Below the pieces are notes generated by a model that was given only the letters and a program-made list of their open reading frames with translations, did no database searches and was not told where the DNA came from. This document shows, in pieces, positions 9,336 through 17,045 of a stretch of 64,000 nucleotides of DNA. The number at the start of each line of letters is the position of its first letter. Position 1 is the stretch's first letter. The position numbers and the translations under genes are program-made. This DNA comes from Rhizobium sp. CF122 (GTDB lineage: Bacteria; Pseudomonadota; Alphaproteobacteria; Rhizobiales; Rhizobiaceae), in NCBI RefSeq assembly GCF_000282035.1, contig NZ_AKKA01000071.1:205071-269070 (forward strand). The letters run 5' to 3'.

Positions 9336-9902
9336 TCACGTTCGTCGGATATTCTGCCACCAGTTGTACCCTTGTGGCTCGCTCGTCTCGACCAGAACGT
9401 CCTGTTCGGTGTTCAGGCGCGCCGAGACCACGCCGCCGCCGGTCACAGCCTTGCCCGGCTTGGCGAGCAGATCGTCCCGTCCAATCACCAAGTCACGCGA
9501 GGAAAAACTCGAAAATTCGTACTGCTGGCCAAGCGCGATCGCGTCGGCCGGGCAGGCATCCTCGCACAGGCCACAGAAGAGACACCGTGCCGTATCGATC
9601 TCGAATTTTGCCGGGTGACGGTTGCCCTTCTCGTCCTCGTAGGGGACGACTTCGATGCAATCGCAGGGACAAATTCGCGCGCAGAGTTCGCAAGCCACGC
9701 ATTTGATCTCGCCCTCTTCATCGCGCTTCAGGAAGTGATGCCCTCGGTAACGCGAGTAGGGCAACCATTTTTCCTTGTCAGGATATTGCATGGTTACGGA
9801 TCTGGAGAACATGTAGCTAAAGGTCAGAGCCAAGCCGCTCGCCAGATCGGCGAAGAACGCCCAGCCGATCCATGTTCCAATGCTGTCCCGCGCGCGCGAC
9901 AT
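9336..9902 (-). CDS. nuoI: NADH-quinone oxidoreductase subunit I (2x[4Fe-4S])
   Basis: Ferredoxin-like subunit carrying clusters N6a and N6b, 188 residues. Ligands are Cys68/71/74/78 in CVACELCARICPCDC and Cys107/110/113/117 in CLFCGLCEDACPAD. An amphipathic N-terminus (WIGWAFFADLASGLALTFSY) anchors it to the membrane arm. The C-terminus ends TSEPQGYNWWQNIRRT, longer than the minimal form. It follows nuoH by 30 bases on the minus strand, the opposite strand from nuoA-G, so H and I must have their own promoter. Confidence 0.95.
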   Translation of the reverse strand: MSRARDSIGTWIGWAFFADLASGLALTFSYMFSRSVTMQYPDKEKWLPYSRYRGHHFLKRDEEGEIKCVACELCARICPCDCIEVVPYEDEKGNRHPAKFEIDTARCLFCGLCEDACPADAIALGQQYEFSSFSSRDLVIGRDDLLAKPGKAVTGGGVVSARLNTEQDVLVETSEPQGYNWWQNIRRT

Positions 9903-9932
9903 CGGCGCCCCACTACGGAGCCGCTGCGGCCC

Positions 9933-10919
9933 CTAAAAGAAAACAAGACCAGTTATGATTATGTTCGCCATCGACAAAGGAAGCAAGACTTTCCATCCGA
10001 TCGCCATCAGCTGGTCGTAGCGGTAGCGAGGGAACGTGAAGCGGAACCACATGAACAAATAGACGAAGAACGCGACCTTGAGCGCAAACCAGAGGAGCGG
10101 TGGCAAGGGGATCAGTACGCCGTTCCAACCGCCGAAGAACAGGATCACTGCCAGGACCGACACCAGCAGTACGATGGCATATTCGCTGACCATGAAGAAC
10201 GCAAAACGGATGCCGCTGTATTCGGTATGGAACCCGGCGCCGAGATCGCCTTCGGCTTCTGCCAGGTCGAAGGGAATGCGCTGTGCTTCGGCCAGTCCGG
10301 CGACGAAGAACACGAAGAATCCGATCGGTTGGTAGACGATGTTCCAGACATCGGCTTGCGCTCGCACGATCTCGAGCAGGCTCATGGATTGCGCCAACAT
10401 GACGACGCCGATCACGGCGAACCCCATTGGGATCTCGTAGCTTATCATCTGCGCGCAGGTCCTGAGGCTGCCCAGGACCGCGTATTTGCTGTTGGCGGCC
10501 CAGCCGCCGAAGATAACGCCATACACCTCGATCCCGATCACCGCGAAGACGAAAAGGAGCGCGACATTCATATTGGAAACGTAGAGCGTGACCTCGGCGC
10601 CGAGAACCGAGACGGTTTCGCCGAAGGGGATCGCGACAAAGACGACAAAGGGCGGAGCGAGCGCCAGGATAGGAGCCACCTTGAACAGGAAGCGGTCGGC
10701 CTCGGCCGGGATGTGGTCCTCTTTGGTTAGAAGCTTGATTCCGTCCGCCATCGGTTGCAGCAGCCCATGCCACCCAACGCGCATCGGTCCCATCCGTTGC
10801 TGCATGTGTCCGGCGATCTTGCGTTCCAGCCAGGTTAGGGGCAAGGGCAGCAGCAGCAGCATCGCGATCAGCAACGCGACCTTGAAGATGATCAATCCGA
10901 TGGCGAATATGAGTTCCAT
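9933..10919 (-). CDS. nuoH: NADH-quinone oxidoreductase subunit H
   Basis: Membrane subunit that forms the quinone channel with NuoB/NuoD, about 328 residues with eight or so hydrophobic helices. Family motifs are WLERKIAGHMQQRMGPMRVG near the N-terminus, SLRTCAQMISYEIPMG in the middle, and the acidic loop GLAEAQRIPFDLAEAEGDL. I prefer the ATG at 10919 (MELIFAIG). A GTG at 10952 would add eleven residues (MFQPVNKQPRI), and neither has a convincing ribosome-binding site. It heads the minus-strand unit nuoH-nuoI-CBS gene; its promoter must lie in 10.95-11.27 kb. Confidence 0.94.
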   Translation of the reverse strand: MELIFAIGLIIFKVALLIAMLLLLPLPLTWLERKIAGHMQQRMGPMRVGWHGLLQPMADGIKLLTKEDHIPAEADRFLFKVAPILALAPPFVVFVAIPFGETVSVLGAEVTLYVSNMNVALLFVFAVIGIEVYGVIFGGWAANSKYAVLGSLRTCAQMISYEIPMGFAVIGVVMLAQSMSLLEIVRAQADVWNIVYQPIGFFVFFVAGLAEAQRIPFDLAEAEGDLGAGFHTEYSGIRFAFFMVSEYAIVLLVSVLAVILFFGGWNGVLIPLPPLLWFALKVAFFVYLFMWFRFTFPRYRYDQLMAIGWKVLLPLSMANIIITGLVFF

Positions 10920-11031
10920 GATCCGCGGCTGCTTGTTTACGGGTTGAAACACGCGACCGGACTTTTGCTCCGGCTATGCACTGCGTCGTTTGCACCTGTC
11001 AGGCCACAGGATACAACTGCGGCGCGCCCCA

Positions 11032-11078
11032 TACAATGCGACCATACTTATGTCGTCGCAGGGCGATGTCGCATTGTA
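11032..11078. repeat. Long inverted repeat in the nuoH upstream region
   Basis: An 11-bp perfect inverted repeat: TACAATGCGAC at 11032-11042 and GTCGCATTGTA at 11068-11078, with a 25-base spacer. It lies in a stretch of about 350 bases (10953-11272) with no convincing gene, upstream of nuoH on the minus strand and beyond the end of the ABC operon. It could be a regulator-binding dyad for nuoH or a remnant of a small mobile repeat; the sequence alone does not decide. Confidence 0.6.
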
Positions 11079-11090
11079 CGCGACTAACCG

Positions 11091-11130
11091 CTTGCAGCTG
11101 AAGATGAAGAGCCCGGTCATCAGCTGCAAG
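11091..11130. repeat. Second inverted repeat in the nuoH upstream region
   Basis: A 10-bp perfect inverted repeat, CTTGCAGCTG at 11091-11100 and CAGCTGCAAG at 11121-11130, spaced by 20 bases. It starts 13 bases after the dyad at 11032-11078. Two dyads of this length side by side are unlikely by chance and point to a structured or regulatory region. Confidence 0.6.
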
Positions 11131-11271
11131 AACCACCGGGGCGGAGTGTTTCGGCAAATCCCGTGCAGTCGTAAATATGAGCGATCGACTAGACTCGGAC
11201 ACGTCAAGTTTATCTTCGTGAAGGTGAAAACTGGCAGGCTTGAGCGTGACGCTGCTTCCGCCACATCGCGT

Positions 11272-11307
11272 TGCAAAGAAAAGGGCGGCTGATGATGAGC
11301 CGCCCTT
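11272..11307 (-). terminator. Rho-independent terminator of the PrpF-ABC operon
   Basis: A perfect 10-bp GC-rich stem (AAGGGCGGCT at 11281-11290 pairing with AGCCGCCCTT at 11298-11307, 7-base loop). Read on the minus strand it is followed by a T-rich run (TTTTCTTT). It lies 25 bases beyond the stop of the minus-strand permease gene, as expected for an intrinsic terminator. Confidence 0.88.
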
Positions 11308-11331
11308 CTGCATGACAATCGCAATGATCGG

Positions 11332-12108
11332 TTAGGCCGGCCGTTCTTCTCCAGCCCGCGGCTTCCATGTGATTAGACGCTTTTCGGCGACATCGAGGAA
11401 CAGGTCGATGATCAGAACGAACACTGCAAGGATGATAATGCCACCGAAGACGCCTACCGCGTCGAAGTTGCCTTCCGAACGGGCGATCAGGTAGCCGAGG
11501 CCGGCGGATGCGCCAAGGTACTCTCCAATGATCGCGCCGACGACCGCGAAGCCGACAGAAGTGCGAAGCGAGGAAAGTATCCAGGTGGCGGCTGCAGGAA
11601 AGTAGACGTGGCGCAAAAGGTCGGACCGCCGCGCGCCGAGGATGCGCGAGTTCGATAGGACGACCGGGTTGACTTCGCGAACGCCCTGCAGGGCGTTGAA
11701 GAACGTCACGAAGAACACGAGCGTGACCGCGAGCGCAACCTTTGACCACAGGCCAAGGCCAAGCCAGAGAACGAAGATTGGGGCGAGCACAACGCGGGGA
11801 ATAGCGTTCACCGCTTTGATGAACGGGTCAAGGATGCGAGCGACATACGGGCTTAGTCCCAACCAGACGCCCGCCGCAACGCCGAGACCCGTGCCGATCA
11901 GATAGCCCAGAACAGTCTCACTGAGAGTGATGCCGACGTGCTTGTAAAAGCCCGGATCGACAACCCAGCTGACTACTTGGTTGACGATGTCATATGGTGC
12001 CGGGAAAAAGAACCGATCGATGACGCCGGATGTCACACCAACTTGCCAAGCGCCGAGGATCACGGCCAAAAGTGTAACTTGGATTAGACGGACGTTAATG
12101 GCCTGCAT
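11332..12108 (-). CDS. ABC transporter permease, nitrate/taurine (SsuC/TauC) type
   Basis: 258-residue inner-membrane permease with about six helices. The cytoplasmic coupling loop contains the family's EAA-like segment (NSRILGARRSDLLRHVYFPA), and the fold is the BPD_transp_1 type found in SsuC and TauC. It is the last gene of a minus-strand operon and overlaps the ATPase gene by 14 bases; a terminator follows. A GGAGAAGAG ribosome-binding site precedes the start. Its substrate is unknown; linkage to a PrpF-type isomerase suggests an organic acid rather than taurine or nitrate (inference). Confidence 0.88.
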   Translation of the reverse strand: MQAINVRLIQVTLLAVILGAWQVGVTSGVIDRFFFPAPYDIVNQVVSWVVDPGFYKHVGITLSETVLGYLIGTGLGVAAGVWLGLSPYVARILDPFIKAVNAIPRVVLAPIFVLWLGLGLWSKVALAVTLVFFVTFFNALQGVREVNPVVLSNSRILGARRSDLLRHVYFPAAATWILSSLRTSVGFAVVGAIIGEYLGASAGLGYLIARSEGNFDAVGVFGGIIILAVFVLIIDLFLDVAEKRLITWKPRAGEERPA

Positions 12109-12916
12109 AGCTCTTCTCCACTTCGCCCCTCAGGGACGCCCAGATATCGCGATAAAGGGTCATGAACTTGGGGTCGAGTTTGATTTCGGCCACGTCTCTC
12201 GGGCGCTCTAGATCGACACCGAAGCTCTCGATGACGCGGCTGCGCGGGCCGGCAGCCAGAACCACCACGCGATCACCGAGCGCGATTGCCTCTTCGAGAT
12301 CGTGCGTGATCATGACCACGGCACGTCTATCTTCCTGCCAAAGTTTCAGCAGTTCGTTCTGCATCAAATGCCGCGTGTGTATGTCCAACGCGGAGAAAGG
12401 CTCATCCATCAGGATTACCTTGGGCTCGGTGATCAGCGCCTGCGCCATCTGTACGCGCTTGCGCTGGCCTCCTGACAGTTGGTGAGGGAAGCGGCTCTCG
12501 AAACCCTTCAGCCCAACCTTTTCCAGCCAGGCCATTACCTTAGGGTGACGTTCTTCTGCCGCCACACCGCGAAACATCAGTCCCAACTCTACATTCTGGT
12601 AAGCCGTCTTCCACGGCAGCAACGCGTCCTGCTGGAATAGATATCCGATGTTGTTTTGGACGTCCTTTACGGGCGTCCCATCGATACAAACTTCGCCTTT
12701 TGCGGGTTTCAACAGGCCCGCGATTGCGTTGAGAATGGTCGACTTGCCGCACCCCGTAGGACCGACAATGGAAAGGAACTCACCGTTACCAACCGTGAGA
12801 TTCACGTTTTCGACTGCGACAAAGGCTCCGAACGCCATGGTGACTTTGTCAATGGTGACCATCGGGGGAAGGCTGGGTTGAGACGCCGCCTCGATCTTCC
12901 TTGCTGCGTTTGACAT
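12095..12916 (-). CDS. ABC transporter ATP-binding protein, SsuB/TauB type
   Basis: 273-residue ATPase partnering the neighbouring permease. It has Walker A GPTGCGKST, the Q-loop region YLFQQDALLPW, the signature LSGGQRKRVQMAQAL, Walker B VILMDEPFSALD and the switch His in MITHD. I start at the ATG at 12916 (MSNAARK), which follows AAGGGG; the longer frame from 12940 has no support. It lies 10 bases after the binding-protein gene. Confidence 0.9.
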   Translation of the reverse strand: MSNAARKIEAASQPSLPPMVTIDKVTMAFGAFVAVENVNLTVGNGEFLSIVGPTGCGKSTILNAIAGLLKPAKGEVCIDGTPVKDVQNNIGYLFQQDALLPWKTAYQNVELGLMFRGVAAEERHPKVMAWLEKVGLKGFESRFPHQLSGGQRKRVQMAQALITEPKVILMDEPFSALDIHTRHLMQNELLKLWQEDRRAVVMITHDLEEAIALGDRVVVLAAGPRSRVIESFGVDLERPRDVAEIKLDPKFMTLYRDIWASLRGEVEKSYAGH

Positions 12917-12926
12917 ATTTAACCCC

Positions 12927-13928
12927 TTAGTTTTCAGCACTGTGGCCAGCGGCTTCGACGAACTTGTTGGTGTACGTCGTATTGAGGTCGATCGTGGCCT
13001 TGCCGACGCTTTCGTTAAAGCTCTTGAGAACTGCGAGGGGAACCTCGAGGTCGGCGGGAGTGAACCGGCCGTCTTGGGAGAAGATCGCCTTCGCGTTCTC
13101 CACTGCCTTGATGTAGGTCTGCTTATCGCCCGAGACGAAGTCGTCGGGGAGTTGGGCGACGATCTCCTCGGCAGAGTGTTCCCTCATCCAATGAAGCGCC
13201 TTCACCGTCGCATTGGTAACCTTCTGAATGACCTCAGGGTGCTCGTTGATGTAATCTTGGTTGGCATAGAGCACTGACGTCGGATAGATGCCTCCGTAAA
13301 CAGCTTTGGCACCATCGTCGCTCCTCGCATCGATAAGTATTTTGCCAAGCCCACGCTCTAAGACGATCGTGGCGGCGGGGTCGTAGTTGACCAGGAGGTC
13401 GATTTTGCCCTGCTGCAAGGCGGCGACAGCCGCGGCTCCCGAGCCGACACCGATGATCGAGATGTCATTGTCACTCAGGCCATGCTGCTTGAGGTAATAA
13501 CGGATGAAGAAGTCGGACGAGGAACCGGGCGAGGTGATGCCGACGTTCTTTCCCTTGATTGTTTCCGGTTTCGCCGGATCGAAATCGGTATCGTTCTTGC
13601 CCGCGAGAACAAGGCCTGAATTCCTTGCGAGCTGGACGAAGCCGACAACATGCTTGCCTTGGGACTGCATCTGGATCGTGTGGTCGTAGAAACCGACAGC
13701 GACATCCGTCGATCCCGCCACCAGGGCCTGGAGTACTTTCGAGCCGCCTTGCGCGAAGTTCTCAGTCGTGACGTCCAGGCCCTCTTCCTTATAGAATCCC
13801 AGGCGTTCGGCGACAGGGAAAGGTAGGTTGTTTAGATTATAGGAGCCCACGCTCATGCGAACGGAGTCGGCATTAGCTGCGGTAGCGAGAGACAGCGCCG
13901 TAGCTGCTGCCAAGAAGTATTTACGCAT
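12927..13928 (-). CDS. ABC transporter substrate-binding protein, NMT1/SsuA-like
   Basis: 333-residue periplasmic protein. An N-terminal signal peptide (MRKYFLAAATALSLATAANA) is followed by the two-lobed NMT1/THI5-like fold used in nitrate, sulfonate and thiamine-precursor importers. The start of the mature part, RMSVGSYNLNNLPFPVAERL, and GGSKVLQALVAGSTDVAVGF are typical of the family. It is the second gene of the operon after the PrpF-like gene. The ligand is not predictable from sequence; the neighbours suggest a di- or tricarboxylate or an aromatic acid. Confidence 0.88.
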   Translation of the reverse strand: MRKYFLAAATALSLATAANADSVRMSVGSYNLNNLPFPVAERLGFYKEEGLDVTTENFAQGGSKVLQALVAGSTDVAVGFYDHTIQMQSQGKHVVGFVQLARNSGLVLAGKNDTDFDPAKPETIKGKNVGITSPGSSSDFFIRYYLKQHGLSDNDISIIGVGSGAAAVAALQQGKIDLLVNYDPAATIVLERGLGKILIDARSDDGAKAVYGGIYPTSVLYANQDYINEHPEVIQKVTNATVKALHWMREHSAEEIVAQLPDDFVSGDKQTYIKAVENAKAIFSQDGRFTPADLEVPLAVLKSFNESVGKATIDLNTTYTNKFVEAAGHSAEN

Positions 13929-13969
13929 GAGATTTCCTCCCTATTTGCCCCGGTCCTCGCCGGAGCAGG

Positions 13970-15052
13970 TTATGCAGCGTGTTCGACACGCTCGTTCGGC
14001 TTGGCGAAGGCATAGCCTTCGAACAGTCTCCTCGCGGTCCTGACCAGGCCCGCGACTGTCGATCCGTTTCGCGTCTCCAGCTGCACGTCGATACGTCCGC
14101 TGGGGTGTTCGATACGAACCAGCGTCGGCAGTACGTTCTCGCCGACGATCTGTGACGCTACCGTTCCTGAGGTAGTGGCGGCGGTAGCGATTCCGACTGC
14201 ACCGGTGGTAGCGAGGGCCGGATGGCAGTCGTTGGGCATGAAGTATCTCACTGACAAAGTCCCGCCGTTTCGCGCCGGCGAGATCAGGACAGGCTTAGGA
14301 ATGATCATGTCGGACACGTCTCCCATGCCCATCAAACGACCTGCCTCGGTGCGGATGGAGGCGAGGCGGTCGATAAGCTGAAGGTTCGCCGATAGCGAGG
14401 CGGCGTCTTCGTAACCGGTCACGCCCATGTCTGCAGCGCGAACAAGGACCATCGGGATGGCGCAATCGATTGCGGTAACTTCGATACCTGCGATGACGTC
14501 CGAAGGGTTGCCAGTGGGGAAGAGCTTTCCCGTTTTAGCGCCGGCCGCGTCCAGGAAGGTGAGGGCGATTGGAGCGGCGAGGCCCGGTACTCCATCGATC
14601 GAAGCATCGCCCAGATAGATGACCTCGCCTTTCCGGGTCGGAACCTTCGCCTCGATGATTTTTCCCGTGTTGACGTTGTGAATGCGTACGACAGTGTCAA
14701 AATTCGCGGCTGCTACTAGACCGGCCTCGATTGCGAACGGACCGACAGCGGCGAGCATGTTGCCGCAATTCGGCGAGTAATCCACGATCTGTCGGTCGGT
14801 GCGCACCTGTGCAAACAGGTAGTCGACGTCCGCTCCAGGAACGCTAGCTGGACCGATGATGGCAACTTTCGACGTCACCGGGTTTCCTCCTCCGATCCCA
14901 TCAATCTGCAGCGGGTGCCCCGATCCCATGATGGAAAGCAGCGCTGCGTCGCGACCAGCTTGATCGCCAGGCAAATCGGAGGCCAGAAAAAACGGGCCCC
15001 GCGAAGTGCCGCCGCGCATAAGGACGCATGGTATGCGTATTAGGTCGTTCAT
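13970..15052 (-). CDS. PrpF-family isomerase (4-oxalomesaconate tautomerase-like)
   Basis: 360-residue protein of the PrpF family, diaminopimelate-epimerase fold. Its members move double bonds in unsaturated tricarboxylates: PrpF on 2-methylaconitate, and 4-oxalomesaconate tautomerase in gallate/protocatechuate breakdown. Visible landmarks are LMRGGTSRGPFF near the N-terminus, GIGGGNPVTSKVA, and DYSPNCGNMLAAVGPFA around the family's active-site cysteine. I start at 15052 (MNDLIRIPC) after GAGGACCTG. It is the first gene of the operon and divergent from the LysR gene. No prpBCD or gallate-cleavage genes are in view, so the true substrate is open. Confidence 0.82.
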   Translation of the reverse strand: MNDLIRIPCVLMRGGTSRGPFFLASDLPGDQAGRDAALLSIMGSGHPLQIDGIGGGNPVTSKVAIIGPASVPGADVDYLFAQVRTDRQIVDYSPNCGNMLAAVGPFAIEAGLVAAANFDTVVRIHNVNTGKIIEAKVPTRKGEVIYLGDASIDGVPGLAAPIALTFLDAAGAKTGKLFPTGNPSDVIAGIEVTAIDCAIPMVLVRAADMGVTGYEDAASLSANLQLIDRLASIRTEAGRLMGMGDVSDMIIPKPVLISPARNGGTLSVRYFMPNDCHPALATTGAVGIATAATTSGTVASQIVGENVLPTLVRIEHPSGRIDVQLETRNGSTVAGLVRTARRLFEGYAFAKPNERVEHAA

Positions 15053-15159
15053 TACAGGTCCTCGAATATTGCGCAAGTCGGATTAATGGTGTTGCTTATT
15101 GCAATATGTGGAACGTCAACGTAATTGTGAAATGCAATCTTTGAAGGGATTATTGCGAT
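15053..15159. promoter_or_regulatory. Divergent LysR/PrpF-operon control region
   Basis: A 107-base AT-rich gap between two divergent start codons. It contains ATTGCAAT, itself a palindrome, at about 15098-15105 and a distal matching TGCAAT near 15133, with repeated ATTGC elements on both sides. This is the layout expected for a LysR regulator controlling the divergent operon. The specific operator is inference. Confidence 0.5.
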
Positions 15160-16080
15160 ATGAGCATCAATTGCGAAGTATTGGATCTCCGTGCCTTTCA
15201 GGCGGTGGTAGACCTTGAGAGCTTTCACCGAGCTGCCGAGGCTCTCAATATTTCACAGCCGGCTCTCACCAGGCGCATCCAGAAGCTCGAACAGTCGATC
15301 GGCGCGCCATTGCTGGATCGGACGACCAGACATGTAGCTGCCACGGCTACCGGGCAGGAGCTACTTCCGCTAGTGAGGCGGATGCTCGAGGAGTTCGATG
15401 GTTCTCTTTTTGCCCTCAAGGATGGCGGTTCGCAGCGTCGCGGACTGATCACGATGGCGTGCGTTCCGACCGCAGCCTTCTATTTTCTGCCAACGGTCAT
15501 CAAGAAGTTCGGCACCGACTATCCCCATATCAGGCTGCGTATCCGCGATCTAACAGCCAACGAGGGGCTGCAGGCGGTGGCTCGGGGGGAGGTCGAGTTT
15601 GGCATCAATCTGATGGGAAATTCGGACCCAGACCTTTCGTTCGAACCTTTGATCGATGACCCCTTCGTGCTTGCCATGCGCAAGGATCACCCTCTCGCAG
15701 CTCATGACCAGGTGAATTGGGGGCAACTCGACGGCTACCCTCTCGTAGTCGTTGATCGCTCGAGCGGTAACCGGGTCCTTTTAGACGGCGCTCTTGCGAA
15801 GCATAATCTTCGCTTGAACTGGTTCTATGAGGTCACTCATCTCAACACGTCGCTAGGACTTGTCGAAGCCGGGCTCGGTATCTCAGTTCTTCCTCGGCTA
15901 GCGACGCCTCAAGAAGAGCACCCGTACTTGGTCTCGCGCCCAATCATCGACCCGGTGGTGACCCGAACCATCGGTATCGTCCGCCGACGCGGTGCGCAAC
16001 TGTCGCCCGCTGCCGGAAAGTTCATTGAGGTGCTTTTGAAGACGTGGAAGGGCGGCACTCTCACGCCTGATGTTGCCTAA
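15160..16080 (+). CDS. LysR-family transcriptional regulator
   Basis: 306 residues. An N-terminal winged helix-turn-helix (about 8-66) includes FHRAAEALNISQPALTRRIQ, and an effector-binding periplasmic-binding-like domain follows (about 95-300). It is transcribed divergently from the PrpF-ABC operon, 107 bases away, and so is the likely regulator of that operon, with an importable acid as inducer (inference from layout). A GC hairpin follows its stop at 16126-16144. Confidence 0.88.
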   Translation: MSINCEVLDLRAFQAVVDLESFHRAAEALNISQPALTRRIQKLEQSIGAPLLDRTTRHVAATATGQELLPLVRRMLEEFDGSLFALKDGGSQRRGLITMACVPTAAFYFLPTVIKKFGTDYPHIRLRIRDLTANEGLQAVARGEVEFGINLMGNSDPDLSFEPLIDDPFVLAMRKDHPLAAHDQVNWGQLDGYPLVVVDRSSGNRVLLDGALAKHNLRLNWFYEVTHLNTSLGLVEAGLGISVLPRLATPQEEHPYLVSRPIIDPVVTRTIGIVRRRGAQLSPAAGKFIEVLLKTWKGGTLTPDVA

Positions 16081-16125
16081 CCTCATTGGTGCACCTGCAG
16101 GATGTCATGCAGAGGCCTTCATTGC

Positions 16126-16144
16126 GGCGCGCATTCGGCGCGCC
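16126..16144 (+). terminator. GC hairpin after the LysR gene, possible weak terminator
   Basis: A 7-bp stem (GGCGCGC at 16126-16132, GCGCGCC at 16138-16144) with a 5-base loop, 45 bases after the LysR stop. No T-run follows, so termination would be inefficient or factor-dependent. The rest of 16081-16322 shows no gene. Confidence 0.4.
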
Positions 16145-16322
16145 TAACGTCAGCCGATACTGGAGATAAGGAGCCTATCGGATGGCAAAGATCGTACGAC
16201 TAGAGCGAACACGAGGATCTCGCTAACCTGCAAAGCTCGCACTTGACGCTAGCCAATCTTTGCGAAATGCTAAGATGTCAGACCAATTTGAAGGTCGGCT
16301 GCCTATAAAAATTTGGGGAACC

Positions 16323-17045
16323 ATGAAGGCATCAAGCAGCAACAGGCCGGTTATCCGGCCGCTCCCGGCAATCGATCGGGCACGTCAGGTGACAGACGCC
16401 TTGGCCGATTATGTTCAGAGCGCGCAGCTGAAGGCCGGCGATCGGCTACCGGCGGAGCGTGAACTGATGTCAGCGCTGATGGTGGGCCGTTCGACGATCC
16501 GCGAAGCGATCCGTCACTTTCAGGCGCTGGGCGTCATCGAAACCCGCAAGGGCAGCGGCACTTACCTGCTGAAACCGGTTTCGAAGGCGACGATCCACAT
16601 GCCGCTGTCGCTTGATACGGGTCATCTGCGCGATGCGTTGCTGCAAACGCTCGAGGTACGCCGCGGGATCGAATGCGAGGCCTGCATGGTCGCCGCGCGA
16701 AAGCGGACCGACAAGGATCTGATCCTGATCGAGCAGAACCTCAACGAGATGGAACGCGTCCACATCGAGAAGGGCACATCGGGGCCGGAAGACCTCGCCT
16801 TCCATCTGGCAATCTACGATGCCACCCACAATCCGCTTTTCCGCCAGCTTCTCGAGCAGATGCGCGAGACTTTCTGGCAGTTCTGGGAGCATCCCTTCGA
16901 GCGCGAGGATTTTGCCCGTCGCTCCTTCCCCTTTCACCGTACGCTCTTCAACGCGATCGCCGCCCGGGACGCCGAGGCCGCGCGGGAAGAGACACTGAAA
17001 ATCCTCGAAGTTGTCGAGGAAGATGTCAAGGAAATGTCCAAATGA
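16323..17045 (+). CDS. GntR-family (FadR/FCD subfamily) regulator
   Basis: 240-residue repressor-type regulator. The winged helix (about 20-82) includes RLPAERELMSALMVGRSTIR and GVIETRKGSGTYL. An all-helical FCD ligand domain follows (about 100-225), with conserved acidic and histidine residues that bind metal or acids in relatives. I start at the ATG at 16323, a few bases after GGGGA; in-frame TTG (16260) and ATG (16275) would add up to 21 unconserved residues. Its stop overlaps the start of the PLP-enzyme gene (ATGA), so it is co-transcribed with what it probably regulates. Confidence 0.88.
   Translation: MKASSSNRPVIRPLPAIDRARQVTDALADYVQSAQLKAGDRLPAERELMSALMVGRSTIREAIRHFQALGVIETRKGSGTYLLKPVSKATIHMPLSLDTGHLRDALLQTLEVRRGIECEACMVAARKRTDKDLILIEQNLNEMERVHIEKGTSGPEDLAFHLAIYDATHNPLFRQLLEQMRETFWQFWEHPFEREDFARRSFPFHRTLFNAIAARDAEAAREETLKILEVVEEDVKEMSK

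Noticed and set aside
10990..11292. A 100-codon open frame in the gap upstream of nuoH.
   Set aside because: It spans both inverted repeats and part of the terminator, has no clear ribosome-binding site and no recognisable domain.
16126..16144. A confident intrinsic terminator after the LysR gene.
   Set aside because: The stem is good but no T-run follows; kept only as a low-confidence hairpin.
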